From the NCBI RefSeq assembly GCF_008124615.1, contig NZ_VNIB01000013.1, forward strand, positions 41,727 through 105,726: DNA of 64,000 bases. The letters run 5' to 3'. Origin of the DNA: Geothermobacter ehrlichii. Lineage in GTDB: Bacteria; Desulfobacterota; Desulfuromonadia; Desulfuromonadales; Geothermobacteraceae. The notes under the pieces are model-generated. The model did not search any database. It saw only the letters and a list, made by a program, of their open reading frames with translations, and was not told the DNA's origin. Shown here piece by piece: positions 38,105-47,341 of this stretch (position 1 is the stretch's first letter; every line of letters begins with the position of its first letter). A program made the translations under genes and the position numbers.

Positions 38105-39499
38105 TTATCCGTTTTTCCGTTTCTTTCTGCGCCGCAGACGCCAGCCTTCGATCACCTTCTGCTCCGCCCGCGACAGGGCGAGGGAGTCGGGGGGAACGTC
38201 CTTGGTGATGGTCGAACCAGCGCCGATGAGACTGTTGCGGCCGATGGTCACCGGCGCTATGAACTGGGTGTCGGAACCGACGAAGACATCGTCCTCGATG
38301 ACGGTGCGATACTTGTTGACCCCGTCGTAGTTGCAGGTGATGGTGCCGCAGCCGATATTGACCCCGGTTCCCAGCTCACAGTCCCCCAGGTAGGTCAGGT
38401 GGCTCGCCTTGCTCCCCCGGCCGATCTGCGCCTTCTTGGTCTCGACGAAGTTGCCGATCTTGTTCTCTCCCGCCAGCACCGTTCCCGGCCGCAGGTGGGC
38501 CATGGGACCGATATCTGTTTCCGGCCCGACCTCGCTTTCGGCCAGTACCGAACCGGCCTTGATCCGCACGTTGTCGGCGATACGGCAGTTGTCGATGACG
38601 ACATGCGGGCCGATGGTGCAGCCGGCCCCGATGCGGGTGGCTCCGCGAATGACAGTGCCGGGCAGAAGCTGGGTGTCGGGCCCGATTTCGACCCCGGCAT
38701 CGACATAGGTGGCCTGCGGGTCGGTCATGCCGACGCCGGAGCGCATCAGTGCCTCATTGATGCGCCGGCGCAGGACCGCTTCGGCGACCGCCAGCTGGCG
38801 CCGGTCGTTGACACCCATCGCCTCCTCGGCATCCGTCAGCTGCAGCGCGCACACCCGGCCGCCGGCATCGACCGCCGCCGCGACGACGTCCGTCAGATAG
38901 TATTCACCCTGGGCGTTGTCGCAGCCGAGTCCGGCCAACACCTCAAAAACAAAGGGCGCCCGGAAGAGATAGATACCGGTGTTCACTTCGTGCAGGGCCC
39001 GCTGCGCCTCGCTGGCATCCTTCTCCTCAACAATGGCCTGCACGCTGCCTTCGGCATCGCGCACGATGCGGCCATAGCCGGTCGGGTCTTCCATGTGGGC
39101 CGTCAGCACGGTCACCAGCGCCTGTTGCCGGCGATGCAGGTCGAGCAGTCCACGCAGGGTTGCCGTGCGCAGCAGGGGGACATCGCCGCAAAGCAGCAGC
39201 AGGTCGCCGGAGAATCCGGCCAGGGCCTCCCCGGCACAGAGCAGGGCATGCCCTGTCCCGAGCTGCTGCCGCTGCTCGACGAAGAGGCAGTTTCTTTCGG
39301 CCATGGCCTCCCTGACCCGGTCGGCGCCATGGCCTACGACCAGAACCGTCGGATCGCAGCCCAGCTCCTCGGCCAGGCCGAGCGGAAAGGCAACCATCGG
39401 CCGGCCGGCAAGGGGATGCAGGACCTTGGGCCGGGAGGACTTCATGCGGGTGCCCTGTCCCGCCGCAAGAATCACCGCCGCCAGAGTTTGCTGCTCCAT
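38105..39499 (-). CDS. glmU: Bifunctional GlcNAc-1-P uridyltransferase / glucosamine-1-P acetyltransferase GlmU
   Basis: This protein of about 464 aa has an N-terminal uridyltransferase (LAAVILAAGQGTRM, then KSSRPKVLHPLAG) and a C-terminal left-handed beta-helix acetyltransferase of hexapeptide repeats (NVRIKAGSVL, IGPMAHLRPG, NFVETKKAQIGRGSKA). It makes UDP-GlcNAc for peptidoglycan and LPS. The ATG at 39499 is chosen because AGGGGG lies 6 bases upstream; a GTG at 39505 is only 6 bp further. It precedes glmS, completing the amino-sugar pair. Confidence 0.97.
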   Translation of the reverse strand: MEQQTLAAVILAAGQGTRMKSSRPKVLHPLAGRPMVAFPLGLAEELGCDPTVLVVGHGADRVREAMAERNCLFVEQRQQLGTGHALLCAGEALAGFSGDLLLLCGDVPLLRTATLRGLLDLHRRQQALVTVLTAHMEDPTGYGRIVRDAEGSVQAIVEEKDASEAQRALHEVNTGIYLFRAPFVFEVLAGLGCDNAQGEYYLTDVVAAAVDAGGRVCALQLTDAEEAMGVNDRRQLAVAEAVLRRRINEALMRSGVGMTDPQATYVDAGVEIGPDTQLLPGTVIRGATRIGAGCTIGPHVVIDNCRIADNVRIKAGSVLAESEVGPETDIGPMAHLRPGTVLAGENKIGNFVETKKAQIGRGSKASHLTYLGDCELGTGVNIGCGTITCNYDGVNKYRTVIEDDVFVGSDTQFIAPVTIGRNSLIGAGSTITKDVPPDSLALSRAEQKVIEGWRLRRRKKRKNG

Positions 39500-39657
39500 G
39501 TTCACCCCCTGAAAAGGTCGAGAAACGGTTTATTATACGCCCCCGCCGCAGGCAGTCAAGCGCCGCCGGCCGGCCGCAGCCAAGGGTGCGTAACCACTCT
39601 TTTTCTTTTCAATAACAGGTCCGTCCAGTATAGTTGGACAAGGAGGATAGCGAGTCC

Positions 39658-40206
39658 ATGGACGAACGTCGGAAGATGCTGCTGCAGCTGGACGAGCTGG
39701 AGCAGGAAATGCGCAAACTCGAAATCCGCTACGACCAGTACTTCAGCGGCATCGAAAAAAGGGAACCGATGAAACAGCGGGACGCCCTGGCCCGGCGCAT
39801 CCGGCAGCTGACCAGCCGCCACGTGGTGCAGACGGACGTACGCTTTCGCCTGCAGGGCCTGGCCACCCGCTTTCACACCTACACCAACTACTGGGACCGC
39901 ATCCTGCGGCTGATGGACGAAGGGAAATTCGAACGGGGCACCGGCCGCATCCCGCCTCCGGCTCCGCCCCGGGCGTCGCAGCCGGAAACGACATCCGACC
40001 CGACCGAGCGCGTCTACCGGGAACTGGTCTCCGCCTACGAGCAGACCGGCAGCGGTCGAATTCCCACCCGCGAACAGGTCCAGGCCCTGCTCGAACGACA
40101 GAAGGAGAAAATCCGCCAGAAATTCGGCGACCGCGAAATCGACTTCATCGTCGTCACCGACGGCGGCAAACCCAAACTGAAGGTCCGGGCGAAAAAAGCG
40201 ACCTGA
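39658..40206 (+). CDS. MXAN_5187-type protein of unknown function
   Basis: This protein of about 182 aa is a coiled-coil-rich N-terminal half (LLQLDELEQEMRKLEIRYDQ) followed by a Pro-rich linker and a C-terminal helical region (SGRIPTREQVQALLERQ) of the kind found at the C-terminus of MXAN_5187-like proteins in deltaproteobacteria. No signal peptide or membrane helix. The ATG at 39658 is used, with AAGGAGG about 12 bases upstream; a TTG at 39634 is in frame. It is followed 3 bp later by a patatin gene, so the pair is almost certainly cotranscribed. Function is unknown. Confidence 0.7.
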   Translation: MDERRKMLLQLDELEQEMRKLEIRYDQYFSGIEKREPMKQRDALARRIRQLTSRHVVQTDVRFRLQGLATRFHTYTNYWDRILRLMDEGKFERGTGRIPPPAPPRASQPETTSDPTERVYRELVSAYEQTGSGRIPTREQVQALLERQKEKIRQKFGDREIDFIVVTDGGKPKLKVRAKKAT

Positions 40207-40209
40207 ACG

Positions 40210-41334
40210 ATGTTCCGACGTTCAAGCAGAACAGCGCTGGTGCTCGCCGGCGGCGGCATCATGGGCGCAGCCTACGAAATAGGCTGCCTGACCGCGCTCG
40301 ACCAGCTCTTCGCCGAGCCGTTCAACGTTAACCGGTTCGATTTCTACGTCGGCGTCAGCGCCGGTTCGGTCATCGCCAGCCTCATCGCCAACGACATTCC
40401 GCCAGCCACCCTGTTCCGGGCCATTTCGCGGGACGAAAAAACGGTCTTCAACTGGCAGCGACGCGACATCTACCGCCTCGACACCCTCGGCCTGCTCGCC
40501 TGCTGCGGCCGGGTACTGACCAGAAGCTGGCACATCTGGCGCAGCTATCGCCGCAACCGTTCCCGTTTCAGCCTGCACGACCTCTTCTACATTCTGCAGG
40601 AACAGTTTCCCGCAGGCATCTTCTCGCTCAGGCCGATGCAGCAGTTTCTCTGCCGCTCCTTCCAGAAAGAAGGACTGTGCGACGATTTTCGCCGGCTTAA
40701 GCGCCCCCTTTTCATCCCGAGCTATGATCTCGACAGCGGCCGGCGGGTGGTGTTCGGCGACAAGGAACACAGCAACGTCCATATCTGCGAGGCGATCACC
40801 GCCTCCAGTGCCATCCCCTTCTTCTTCCAGCCGCAGAAGGTCGGCGGCCGCTACTACATCGATGGCAACATCGGTCGCATCAGCCACATCGACATCGCCA
40901 TCGAACAGGGGGCAAAACTGATCTTTCTGGTCAACCCGCGGGTGCCCATGGTCAACGATCCGGCACGCATCTGCCTGCCCTCCCTTTCCTACGGACACTG
41001 CGCCAGCATCACCGAACTGGGCATCAGCGTCAGCTGGGAGCAGGCGCAACGGATCGAAACCAGGGAGAAGCTCGAACTTGCCATGGCTTACTACCGACGG
41101 GCGCATCCGGATGTCGATATCGTCACCTTCGAGCCCGGCCCGGAAGAATCGCTCCTCTTCTTTCAGAGCCCGATGAGTCAGCAGGCGCGCAACCAGACCA
41201 TGCACTACGGCTACCACCTGACCCTGGGGCAGCTCAACAACCGTCACCAGAAGCTGCAGCGTCTGCTCGAAAAACACCGGATTCCGGTCGAGGACGGTCC
41301 GCTGACCGACCGGGCGGCCGAACTGACGGTCTGA
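40210..41334 (+). CDS. Patatin-like phospholipase
   Basis: This 374-aa patatin-family lipid acyl hydrolase has the oxyanion segment AGGGIMGAAYEIG, nucleophile Ser50 in GVSAGS, and the catalytic Asp in DGNIG (about residue 218). There is no signal peptide. The middle includes a Trp- and Arg-rich region (LTRSWHIWRSYRRNRSRF) that may contact membranes. The gene follows the MXAN_5187-like gene by 3 bp and precedes a B12-binding radical SAM gene by 17 bp. Substrate lipid is unknown. Confidence 0.9.
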   Translation: MFRRSSRTALVLAGGGIMGAAYEIGCLTALDQLFAEPFNVNRFDFYVGVSAGSVIASLIANDIPPATLFRAISRDEKTVFNWQRRDIYRLDTLGLLACCGRVLTRSWHIWRSYRRNRSRFSLHDLFYILQEQFPAGIFSLRPMQQFLCRSFQKEGLCDDFRRLKRPLFIPSYDLDSGRRVVFGDKEHSNVHICEAITASSAIPFFFQPQKVGGRYYIDGNIGRISHIDIAIEQGAKLIFLVNPRVPMVNDPARICLPSLSYGHCASITELGISVSWEQAQRIETREKLELAMAYYRRAHPDVDIVTFEPGPEESLLFFQSPMSQQARNQTMHYGYHLTLGQLNNRHQKLQRLLEKHRIPVEDGPLTDRAAELTV

Positions 41335-41351
41335 CCACCAGGGAGAAAACG

Positions 41352-43229
41352 ATGGGCATCGGCAGCATCACATTTCTGACCCTTCATGTCAGGCCCTCGG
41401 CCCAGGCCGTCCCGCTGGCGGCAGGATGCCTGGCGGCTGCCCTGCCGCCGGAGCGCCAACGAGATTGCCGGCTGCTCGACTTCACCCTCAGGGACCCGAT
41501 CGAACGGATTGTCGCGGCGGTGGTAGACACCGATCCCGACCTGCTGGTACTGCCGGTCTATGTCTGGAACCGTCGGCAGCTGGCCGCCGTGGTACGCAAC
41601 ATCAGGCGCAACCGCCCGCAACTGAAAATTCTGGCCGGCGGCCCGGAGGCCTCCGCCCGGCCGGCGGCTCTGCTGGCGGAAGGGATCTGCGACCTGGTCC
41701 TGCGCGGCGAGGGAGAGACGACTTTTCCCGAACTGGTGGACGCACTCGACCGAGATGACGGCTGGCAGCAAATGGCGGGACTGTGCTGGCTGGAGGCGGA
41801 AGGGATGCGGGTGAATCCTTTCCCTGCGACCCCGCTCGCTCCGGAGCAGCTCCCTTCCCCCTGGCTTTCCGGCGTCCTGAAGCCGCAGCCTGGCGGCGGC
41901 GTGCTCTGGGAAACGGCACGCGGCTGCGCCTTCGGCTGCGATTTCTGCTTCGACGCCGGCGGCCAGCGCCGGGTTCGTCCCCTGCCGGATGAACGCCTGG
42001 AGGCGGAGCTCGAACTGTTTTGCGAGGCGGGGGTGGGACAGGTCTGGATCCTCGACTCGACCTTCAACCATCCTCCGCAGCGAGGCAAAAAATTGCTGCA
42101 ACTGCTGCGGGACAGAGCGCCCGGCATCCACTTTCACCTGGAAGCCAAGGCCGATTTTCTCGACCGTGAGACCGCCGCCCTGCTGGCGGAGATCGACTGC
42201 TCGGTGCAGGTCGGGCTGCAATCGGCCGACCCCGACGTGCTGCGCCGGGTTCACCGCCCCTTCAATCCCCGCGTCTTCGTCCAGGCGATGAATCTGCTCA
42301 ACAGCGAACAGGTCACCTACGGCCTCGACCTCATCTATGGCCTGCCGGGAGACGATTTCGCGGGCTTCTGCCGCAGCCTCGACTTCGCCCTCGGCTTCGC
42401 CCCCAATCATCTCGACATCTTCCCCCTGGCCATCCTGCCGGGAACCGACCTGGCATCCCGCGCCGAACGGGAAGGGATCGTCTGGCAGCAGGAACCGCCC
42501 TACGAAATCAGGGCGACACCACAGCTGCCGGAAGAAGACCTGGAACGCTGCCGCGAGCTGGCGGCGGCCGTCGACCTGTTCTACAACACCGGGCGGGCCG
42601 TCGGCCTGCTGCCGGGACTGCTGCAAAGCCTCGGCGTCGAGGCGGTCGATTTCTTTCAGGACTTCACCCGCTGGCTGAAAGAAGAACAGGGGATTTTCCG
42701 TGAAGCGCTGCTCGACACCGAATCCTGGACCAGTCCCGAGGTGCTGGCCATGCAGGAAAGCTACATCCAGCACCTGCTCATGCAGCGGCAGCGGCTCGAC
42801 CTGCTGCCGGCCGCCCTCGACCTGCTGCGCTACCATTTTCATCATGCCGAAACCAGCCTGGGCCCGGAAGTCCTGCCGGCCGAAAGCACTCCCGAGCCGG
42901 CCGAAGCCTGGCGGCGCCCCTGGCGCCTGGCGGCGGGGGCCCGGCTGATTCCCTTTCACTACGAAATCGTCGACCTGCTCGACATGGAAGGCGCCGAGCT
43001 GGAGGAGATCGCCGCCATGCTGCGGCCGGTCGGGTCGGTCGCCCTGTTCATCCGCCGGGGCTCTGAGGTCTGGTGCGAATCGCTCGAGGAGGATTTTCAG
43101 CGCCTGCTCAAAGGCAGCGACGGCATCCACAGCCCGGAGACAATCTTCGCCGGCGGCATCGAAACGGAACAGGGACAGGAAATGCTCGCCTTCGCCCTGG
43201 CCGAAGGACTGCTCGTTTCCACGTCCTGA
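41352..43229 (+). CDS. B12-binding-domain radical SAM protein
   Basis: This 625-aa protein has an N-terminal B12-binding-like Rossmann region (about residues 1-130), a radical SAM core with Cys192, Cys196 and Cys199 (CAFGCDFC), then GLPGDD-type radical SAM strands, and a C-terminal region of the DUF4080 kind (about residues 430 onward). This architecture is common in methyltransferase or cyclase radical SAM enzymes of secondary metabolism and cell-envelope lipid modification, but the substrate is unknown. The ATG has GGGAGAAAACG upstream. It ends the three-gene cluster with the patatin. Confidence 0.82.
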   Translation: MGIGSITFLTLHVRPSAQAVPLAAGCLAAALPPERQRDCRLLDFTLRDPIERIVAAVVDTDPDLLVLPVYVWNRRQLAAVVRNIRRNRPQLKILAGGPEASARPAALLAEGICDLVLRGEGETTFPELVDALDRDDGWQQMAGLCWLEAEGMRVNPFPATPLAPEQLPSPWLSGVLKPQPGGGVLWETARGCAFGCDFCFDAGGQRRVRPLPDERLEAELELFCEAGVGQVWILDSTFNHPPQRGKKLLQLLRDRAPGIHFHLEAKADFLDRETAALLAEIDCSVQVGLQSADPDVLRRVHRPFNPRVFVQAMNLLNSEQVTYGLDLIYGLPGDDFAGFCRSLDFALGFAPNHLDIFPLAILPGTDLASRAEREGIVWQQEPPYEIRATPQLPEEDLERCRELAAAVDLFYNTGRAVGLLPGLLQSLGVEAVDFFQDFTRWLKEEQGIFREALLDTESWTSPEVLAMQESYIQHLLMQRQRLDLLPAALDLLRYHFHHAETSLGPEVLPAESTPEPAEAWRRPWRLAAGARLIPFHYEIVDLLDMEGAELEEIAAMLRPVGSVALFIRRGSEVWCESLEEDFQRLLKGSDGIHSPETIFAGGIETEQGQEMLAFALAEGLLVSTS

Positions 43230-43295
43230 CCGGCCACTACGCCCCTGCGCGACAAGCGGTCGCCTCCGCAGGGTCGCTATCGGTTGCGCCCGGAA

Positions 43296-44141
43296 CTATT
43301 CCGGAGTCCCCTCCAGTTCGGCAATTCTCTCCCTGAGCCGGCGCATTTCGGTGTGCCGCTCGCTGACGTCGCGCATGACGGCGGCGATCCCTTCGACCCG
43401 CCCCTGATCGTCCTTGAGCATGACGATGCAGAAATCGACCGACAGACGGCGGCCGTCGCGGTGCATCGCCGGCACCGAAAGCAGGTCAGTTCCGTATTTT
43501 GACTCGCCGCTCTCCATCACGCGGGCATAGCCTTCTCCGTGCCGGTTACGCAGCTTCTCGGGAATGATCAGGTCGAGAGACTGGCCGATCGCCTCGGCGG
43601 CCGGGTAGCCGAAAATCCGTTCCGCGCCCTGGTTCCAGAGCTGGATGATGCCCCGGTTGTCGGCGAACAGGATGGCATCCGGGGCCTGCCGGACGATCCG
43701 CTCACAGAGCTTGTTCGTATCGAAATCGGTCATGGAGTTTTCTCCGTTTCCGGCTTGCCGCCCGGCCAATAGCAGGCCCAAGCAGCGGCTTTCCAGGTAT
43801 TCCTTCAGCACCCGGGCGTTGTTGCGCGGGCTGCGGGAAGCATGGACGAAGGTCGCCTCGCGGCCAGCGATCAGCCGGCAGAGTCCGGCCACGCCCTCCG
43901 GATTGGCGTCCAGTTCGGCGACATAGCGGCGCCGAAACTCCGCCCAGCGCGCCGGGTCGTGCCCGTACCATTTACGCAATTCGTGCGACGGCGCAATCTC
44001 CCGGACCCAGGCATCGAGCCGGGCAGCGTCCTTGCTGATGCCGCGCGGCCAGAGTCGGTCGACCAGAATCCGCAGGCCGTCCGACGGTGCCGGCGGCTCG
44101 CCGGCGCGCTTGAGGCGGAGGCTTACGGATTCCGGTTTCAT
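43296..44141 (-). CDS. DUF488-PAS fusion protein
   Basis: This 281-aa open frame joins two domains usually found apart. Residues about 1-118 are a DUF488 domain (ILVDRLWPRGISK, then WVREIAPSHELRKWYGHDP). Residues about 140-260 are a PAS domain (QAPDAILFADNRGIIQLWNQ to GIAAVMRDVSERH), ending in a short coiled coil. A GGAG-preceded ATG at 43733 could also start the PAS part alone. The gene directly follows narK2 (stop and start adjacent), so it is the last gene of the nar operon. DUF488 function is unknown; the PAS domain may sense redox or ligand. Confidence 0.75.
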   Translation of the reverse strand: MKPESVSLRLKRAGEPPAPSDGLRILVDRLWPRGISKDAARLDAWVREIAPSHELRKWYGHDPARWAEFRRRYVAELDANPEGVAGLCRLIAGREATFVHASRSPRNNARVLKEYLESRCLGLLLAGRQAGNGENSMTDFDTNKLCERIVRQAPDAILFADNRGIIQLWNQGAERIFGYPAAEAIGQSLDLIIPEKLRNRHGEGYARVMESGESKYGTDLLSVPAMHRDGRRLSVDFCIVMLKDDQGRVEGIAAVMRDVSERHTEMRRLRERIAELEGTPE

Positions 44142-45746
44142 TTACGGGTTCTGGATGTAGGCGTCCTTGCGGGTATAGAACCACCAGTTGATGACCAGGC
44201 AGATGAAGTAGAAGATCGCGAAGCCGTAGAGCGCGTACTCCGGCGTGGTCGCCTTGATCTGCTCGCCGAACACCTTGGGAATGATGAAAGCGCCGTAGGC
44301 AGCAACCGCCGAGGTCCAGCCCAGCACCGGCCCGGCCTGCTCCTTGTCGAAGATGATCGCGATCGAGCGGAAGGTCGAACCGTTGCCGACTCCGGTGGCG
44401 GCGAACAGCACGATGAACAGGAGCAGGAAGGGCACGAAATAGTCCTCGGGGGTCGGCGAGGCGTAGGCGGCCTTCATGAAATAGGCGCAGCCCAGGGCCG
44501 AAACCACCATCACGATCGACACCCACTGGGTGACGATGGCGCCGCCGAGCTTGTCGGCTATCTTGCCGCCGACCGGGCGGATCAGGGCGCCGATGAAGGG
44601 TCCCATCCAGGCGAACATCAGGGCGCTGGGACCGTTCGGATTGGTGGTGTTGTGGGTCATCACCCCGTCGACCATGATGTGCGAGAAGCCGAAGATGACC
44701 TTGATCGACAGGGCGAAGGCCGCCGAATAGCCGATGAAGGAGCCGAAGGTCATGGTGTAGATGATGGTCATCGCCCAGGTGTGCTTGTTGCGGAAGATCC
44801 GGTACTGGCGGTTCAGGTTCTCGCGCAGCCCGCCGGTGGTCAGGAATTTCATCCCGTAGACGGTGGCGGCGATCACCAGCGGCAGCACGATCCACTTGCT
44901 CAGCAGTCCCAGCCCAACCGGGGGAGGCAGCATCAGATAGAGCCCGGCCGAGGCGGTGACGAAAGCGATTCCCAGCAGGCCGAGGATCATGGCGAAGCAC
45001 TTCGGCGTCGAGGCCAGGTTCGGCGACACGGTTTCGGTGGTGATATTGTTCATGCCGAAGAAACTGGCGAAAGCAAGCGGCACCAGAAAGAGCAGCCAGA
45101 CGAAGCCGGCGTTGTGAATGTAGGTTTCGGTGCCGGCCGGAATCTTGCCGATCAGGGTGCCGCTGGTGTTGATCAGGGTCTGAGGCTCGCCGCCGAAGAT
45201 GCCGACGGTCATCACCAGCGGAATCAGGATCTGCATGGTGGTGACGCCGAAGTTGCCCAGTCCCGCGTTCAGACCGAGCGAGGTACCCTGAACCCGCTTG
45301 GGAAAGAAGAAGCTGATGTTCGACATCGACGAGGCGAAGTTGCCGCCGCCGATCCCAGACAGCAGGGCGAGCAGGTAGTAGACCTCGATCGGTGTGGACC
45401 GGTTCTGCAGGGCGAGTCCGGTGCCGATCGCCGGAATCATCAGCAGCGCCGTGGTCAGGAAGATGGTGTTGCGGCCGCCGGCGATGCGGATGAGAAAAGA
45501 GCTCGGAATCCGCAGGGTGGCTCCGGTCAGACCGGCGATGGCCGAAAGGGTGAAGAGCTGCGACTGGCTGAACGGATAGCCGAGGTTGATCATCTGAACG
45601 GTGATGATCCCCCAGTAGAGCCAGACAGCGAAGCCGCAGAGCAGGCTCGGTATCGAGATCCACAGGTTGCGGTTGGCGATCTTCTTGCCCTGGGAATTCC
45701 AGAACTGTTCGTCCTCGACATCCCACTTGTCCAGATTGATTGGCAT
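44142..45746 (-). CDS. narK2: Nitrate/nitrite transporter NarK2 (MFS)
   Basis: This 534-aa 12-helix major facilitator protein has NNP-family signatures (SGIGGGNFASSMSNISFFFP, GNFGVTTMQ, GPFIGALIRPVGGKIADKLGG). It exchanges or imports nitrate and nitrite across the inner membrane. Two NarK proteins side by side are typical: one a nitrate/H+ symporter, the other a nitrate/nitrite antiporter; which is which is not certain. The gene lies 5 bp after narK1. The name narK2 is by position. Confidence 0.9.
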   Translation of the reverse strand: MPINLDKWDVEDEQFWNSQGKKIANRNLWISIPSLLCGFAVWLYWGIITVQMINLGYPFSQSQLFTLSAIAGLTGATLRIPSSFLIRIAGGRNTIFLTTALLMIPAIGTGLALQNRSTPIEVYYLLALLSGIGGGNFASSMSNISFFFPKRVQGTSLGLNAGLGNFGVTTMQILIPLVMTVGIFGGEPQTLINTSGTLIGKIPAGTETYIHNAGFVWLLFLVPLAFASFFGMNNITTETVSPNLASTPKCFAMILGLLGIAFVTASAGLYLMLPPPVGLGLLSKWIVLPLVIAATVYGMKFLTTGGLRENLNRQYRIFRNKHTWAMTIIYTMTFGSFIGYSAAFALSIKVIFGFSHIMVDGVMTHNTTNPNGPSALMFAWMGPFIGALIRPVGGKIADKLGGAIVTQWVSIVMVVSALGCAYFMKAAYASPTPEDYFVPFLLLFIVLFAATGVGNGSTFRSIAIIFDKEQAGPVLGWTSAVAAYGAFIIPKVFGEQIKATTPEYALYGFAIFYFICLVINWWFYTRKDAYIQNP

Positions 45747-45751
45747 GATGG

Positions 45752-47278
45752 TTACTCCTTGAAGGCGTCTTCAATAACGGTGAATTTGTCCTGTTCGATT
45801 TTCTTCATATCTTCAGGGTGTTTTTCGCGCATCAGTTTCTGCACCGTGAGATGCAGCCAGAGCAGACAGAACAGCGACAGAGCGCACATAAAAACCCAGC
45901 AGCTGGTCCACAGCCCGGTCCATTCGAGCAGGTAGCCGAAGATGATCGGACAGAAGAAGCCGCCCAGTCCCCCCAGCACCCCGACCATACCGCCGACCAC
46001 GCCGACCTCGTCGGGGAAATAGTCGGGGATCAGCTTGTAGACTGCCGCCTTGCCGATCCCCCAGATACTGCCGAGCAGAATGATCAGGATGGCGAAGATC
46101 CAGACATTGGCCTGAAAGAAGATCCGGGTGACCCCCTTGGCCAGCAGCTCCTTCTTCTTCACCTTCTGACCGACCTCGACCACCGGCTCATGCCAGGCCT
46201 GCTTGGTCGGCAGGATCAGCATCTGATCGTCGTAGGTCTCCAGATCCCGCGGCTTGAGTTTCAGCCGGTAGGTCATGCCGTCGACCGTGATCGCTTCCGG
46301 ACTGACTGCGGTGACTACACCGGCCCGCTTGGCCATCACCCCACGGCCCGGCGAATAGATTTCCATCTTCGGGATAATCACCAGGAAACTGATCACCACC
46401 GAGGCACCCAGCACCCAGTACATGACGGTCCGGCCGCCGAACAGGTCGGAAAGCCAGCCGCCCAGGGCCCGGATCACCCCGGAAGGGAGACTGAAGGCCG
46501 AGGCGAACAGCCCGGCGGTCACCAGCGGCAGATAGTAGACGTTGACGAAGTAGGGAACCAGCCACTGCGAGAAGGCGACAAAGCAGCCGAAAACCAGAAA
46601 GTAGTAGAGCCCGAAGCGCCAGACCCGGACATTCTTCAGCGGAGTCAGCATCTGGGTGAAGGTCTTGGTCGACGAGGCCGGTTTCTTGTTCTCGGAGAAG
46701 ATGAAGAAGATCACCCCCATTGTCGCCAGCATGATGGCGTAGTAGACCGGCAGCTGCCGCCAGGCTTCGAGATTGGCGCCGTTGTCGGTCAGCCGGTTGA
46801 GAATGGTCGGGGCGAACAGGGTGGTCAGGGCCGCTCCGGCGTTGCCGGCGCCGAAGATTCCCAGCGCCGTTCCCTGGCGTTCGCGCGGGTACCAGACCGA
46901 GGAGAAGGCGATGCCGATGGAAAAGCTGACCCCGGCCAGACCGAAACCGAAGCTGCACAGGGCGAAGGTCCAGAAACTGTCGACCTTCGACAGCAGAAAC
47001 ATTGGTATGGCGCAGAGAAACAGCAGGGTGCCGTAGACCGGCTTGCCGCCGAACTTGTCGGTCAGCATCCCGGCCGGCAGGCGAAAGATCGAACCGGTCA
47101 GCACCGGAATCCCCATCAGCCAGCCGATCTCGACCGGCCCCCAGTCGAAAACCTGGTTGTCGGCCAGAAAGGTGACCAGCACGCCGTTGAACATCCAGGC
47201 GGCGAAACAGACCGTAAACGCCAGGGTGTTGAGAAACAGGACCTTGTGGGATGTGGCCGTTGCCTTTTGCTCCATCAT
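45752..47278 (-). CDS. narK1: Nitrate/nitrite transporter NarK1 (MFS) with periplasmic insert
   Basis: This 508-aa MFS carrier of the NNP family (AAWMFNGVLVTFL in helix 1, GNAGAALTT in helix 5). Twelve helices can be counted. Between helices 9 and 10 there is an extra block of about 75 residues (about 308-385; EAITVDGMTYRLKLKPRDLE then PVVEVGQKVKKKELLAKGV) that resembles a barrel-sandwich or SH3-like beta domain. By helix count it faces the periplasm. NarK proteins usually lack it. It lies 63 bp after narI and 5 bp before narK2 in the nar operon. Confidence 0.88.
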   Translation of the reverse strand: MMEQKATATSHKVLFLNTLAFTVCFAAWMFNGVLVTFLADNQVFDWGPVEIGWLMGIPVLTGSIFRLPAGMLTDKFGGKPVYGTLLFLCAIPMFLLSKVDSFWTFALCSFGFGLAGVSFSIGIAFSSVWYPRERQGTALGIFGAGNAGAALTTLFAPTILNRLTDNGANLEAWRQLPVYYAIMLATMGVIFFIFSENKKPASSTKTFTQMLTPLKNVRVWRFGLYYFLVFGCFVAFSQWLVPYFVNVYYLPLVTAGLFASAFSLPSGVIRALGGWLSDLFGGRTVMYWVLGASVVISFLVIIPKMEIYSPGRGVMAKRAGVVTAVSPEAITVDGMTYRLKLKPRDLETYDDQMLILPTKQAWHEPVVEVGQKVKKKELLAKGVTRIFFQANVWIFAILIILLGSIWGIGKAAVYKLIPDYFPDEVGVVGGMVGVLGGLGGFFCPIIFGYLLEWTGLWTSCWVFMCALSLFCLLWLHLTVQKLMREKHPEDMKKIEQDKFTVIEDAFKE

Positions 47279-47341
47279 AAAAAAAACCTTTTTAGTCTGT
47301 AATCAACAGAGTCGTCGATCTCGCGCAGCGGCCGGCCTCCC

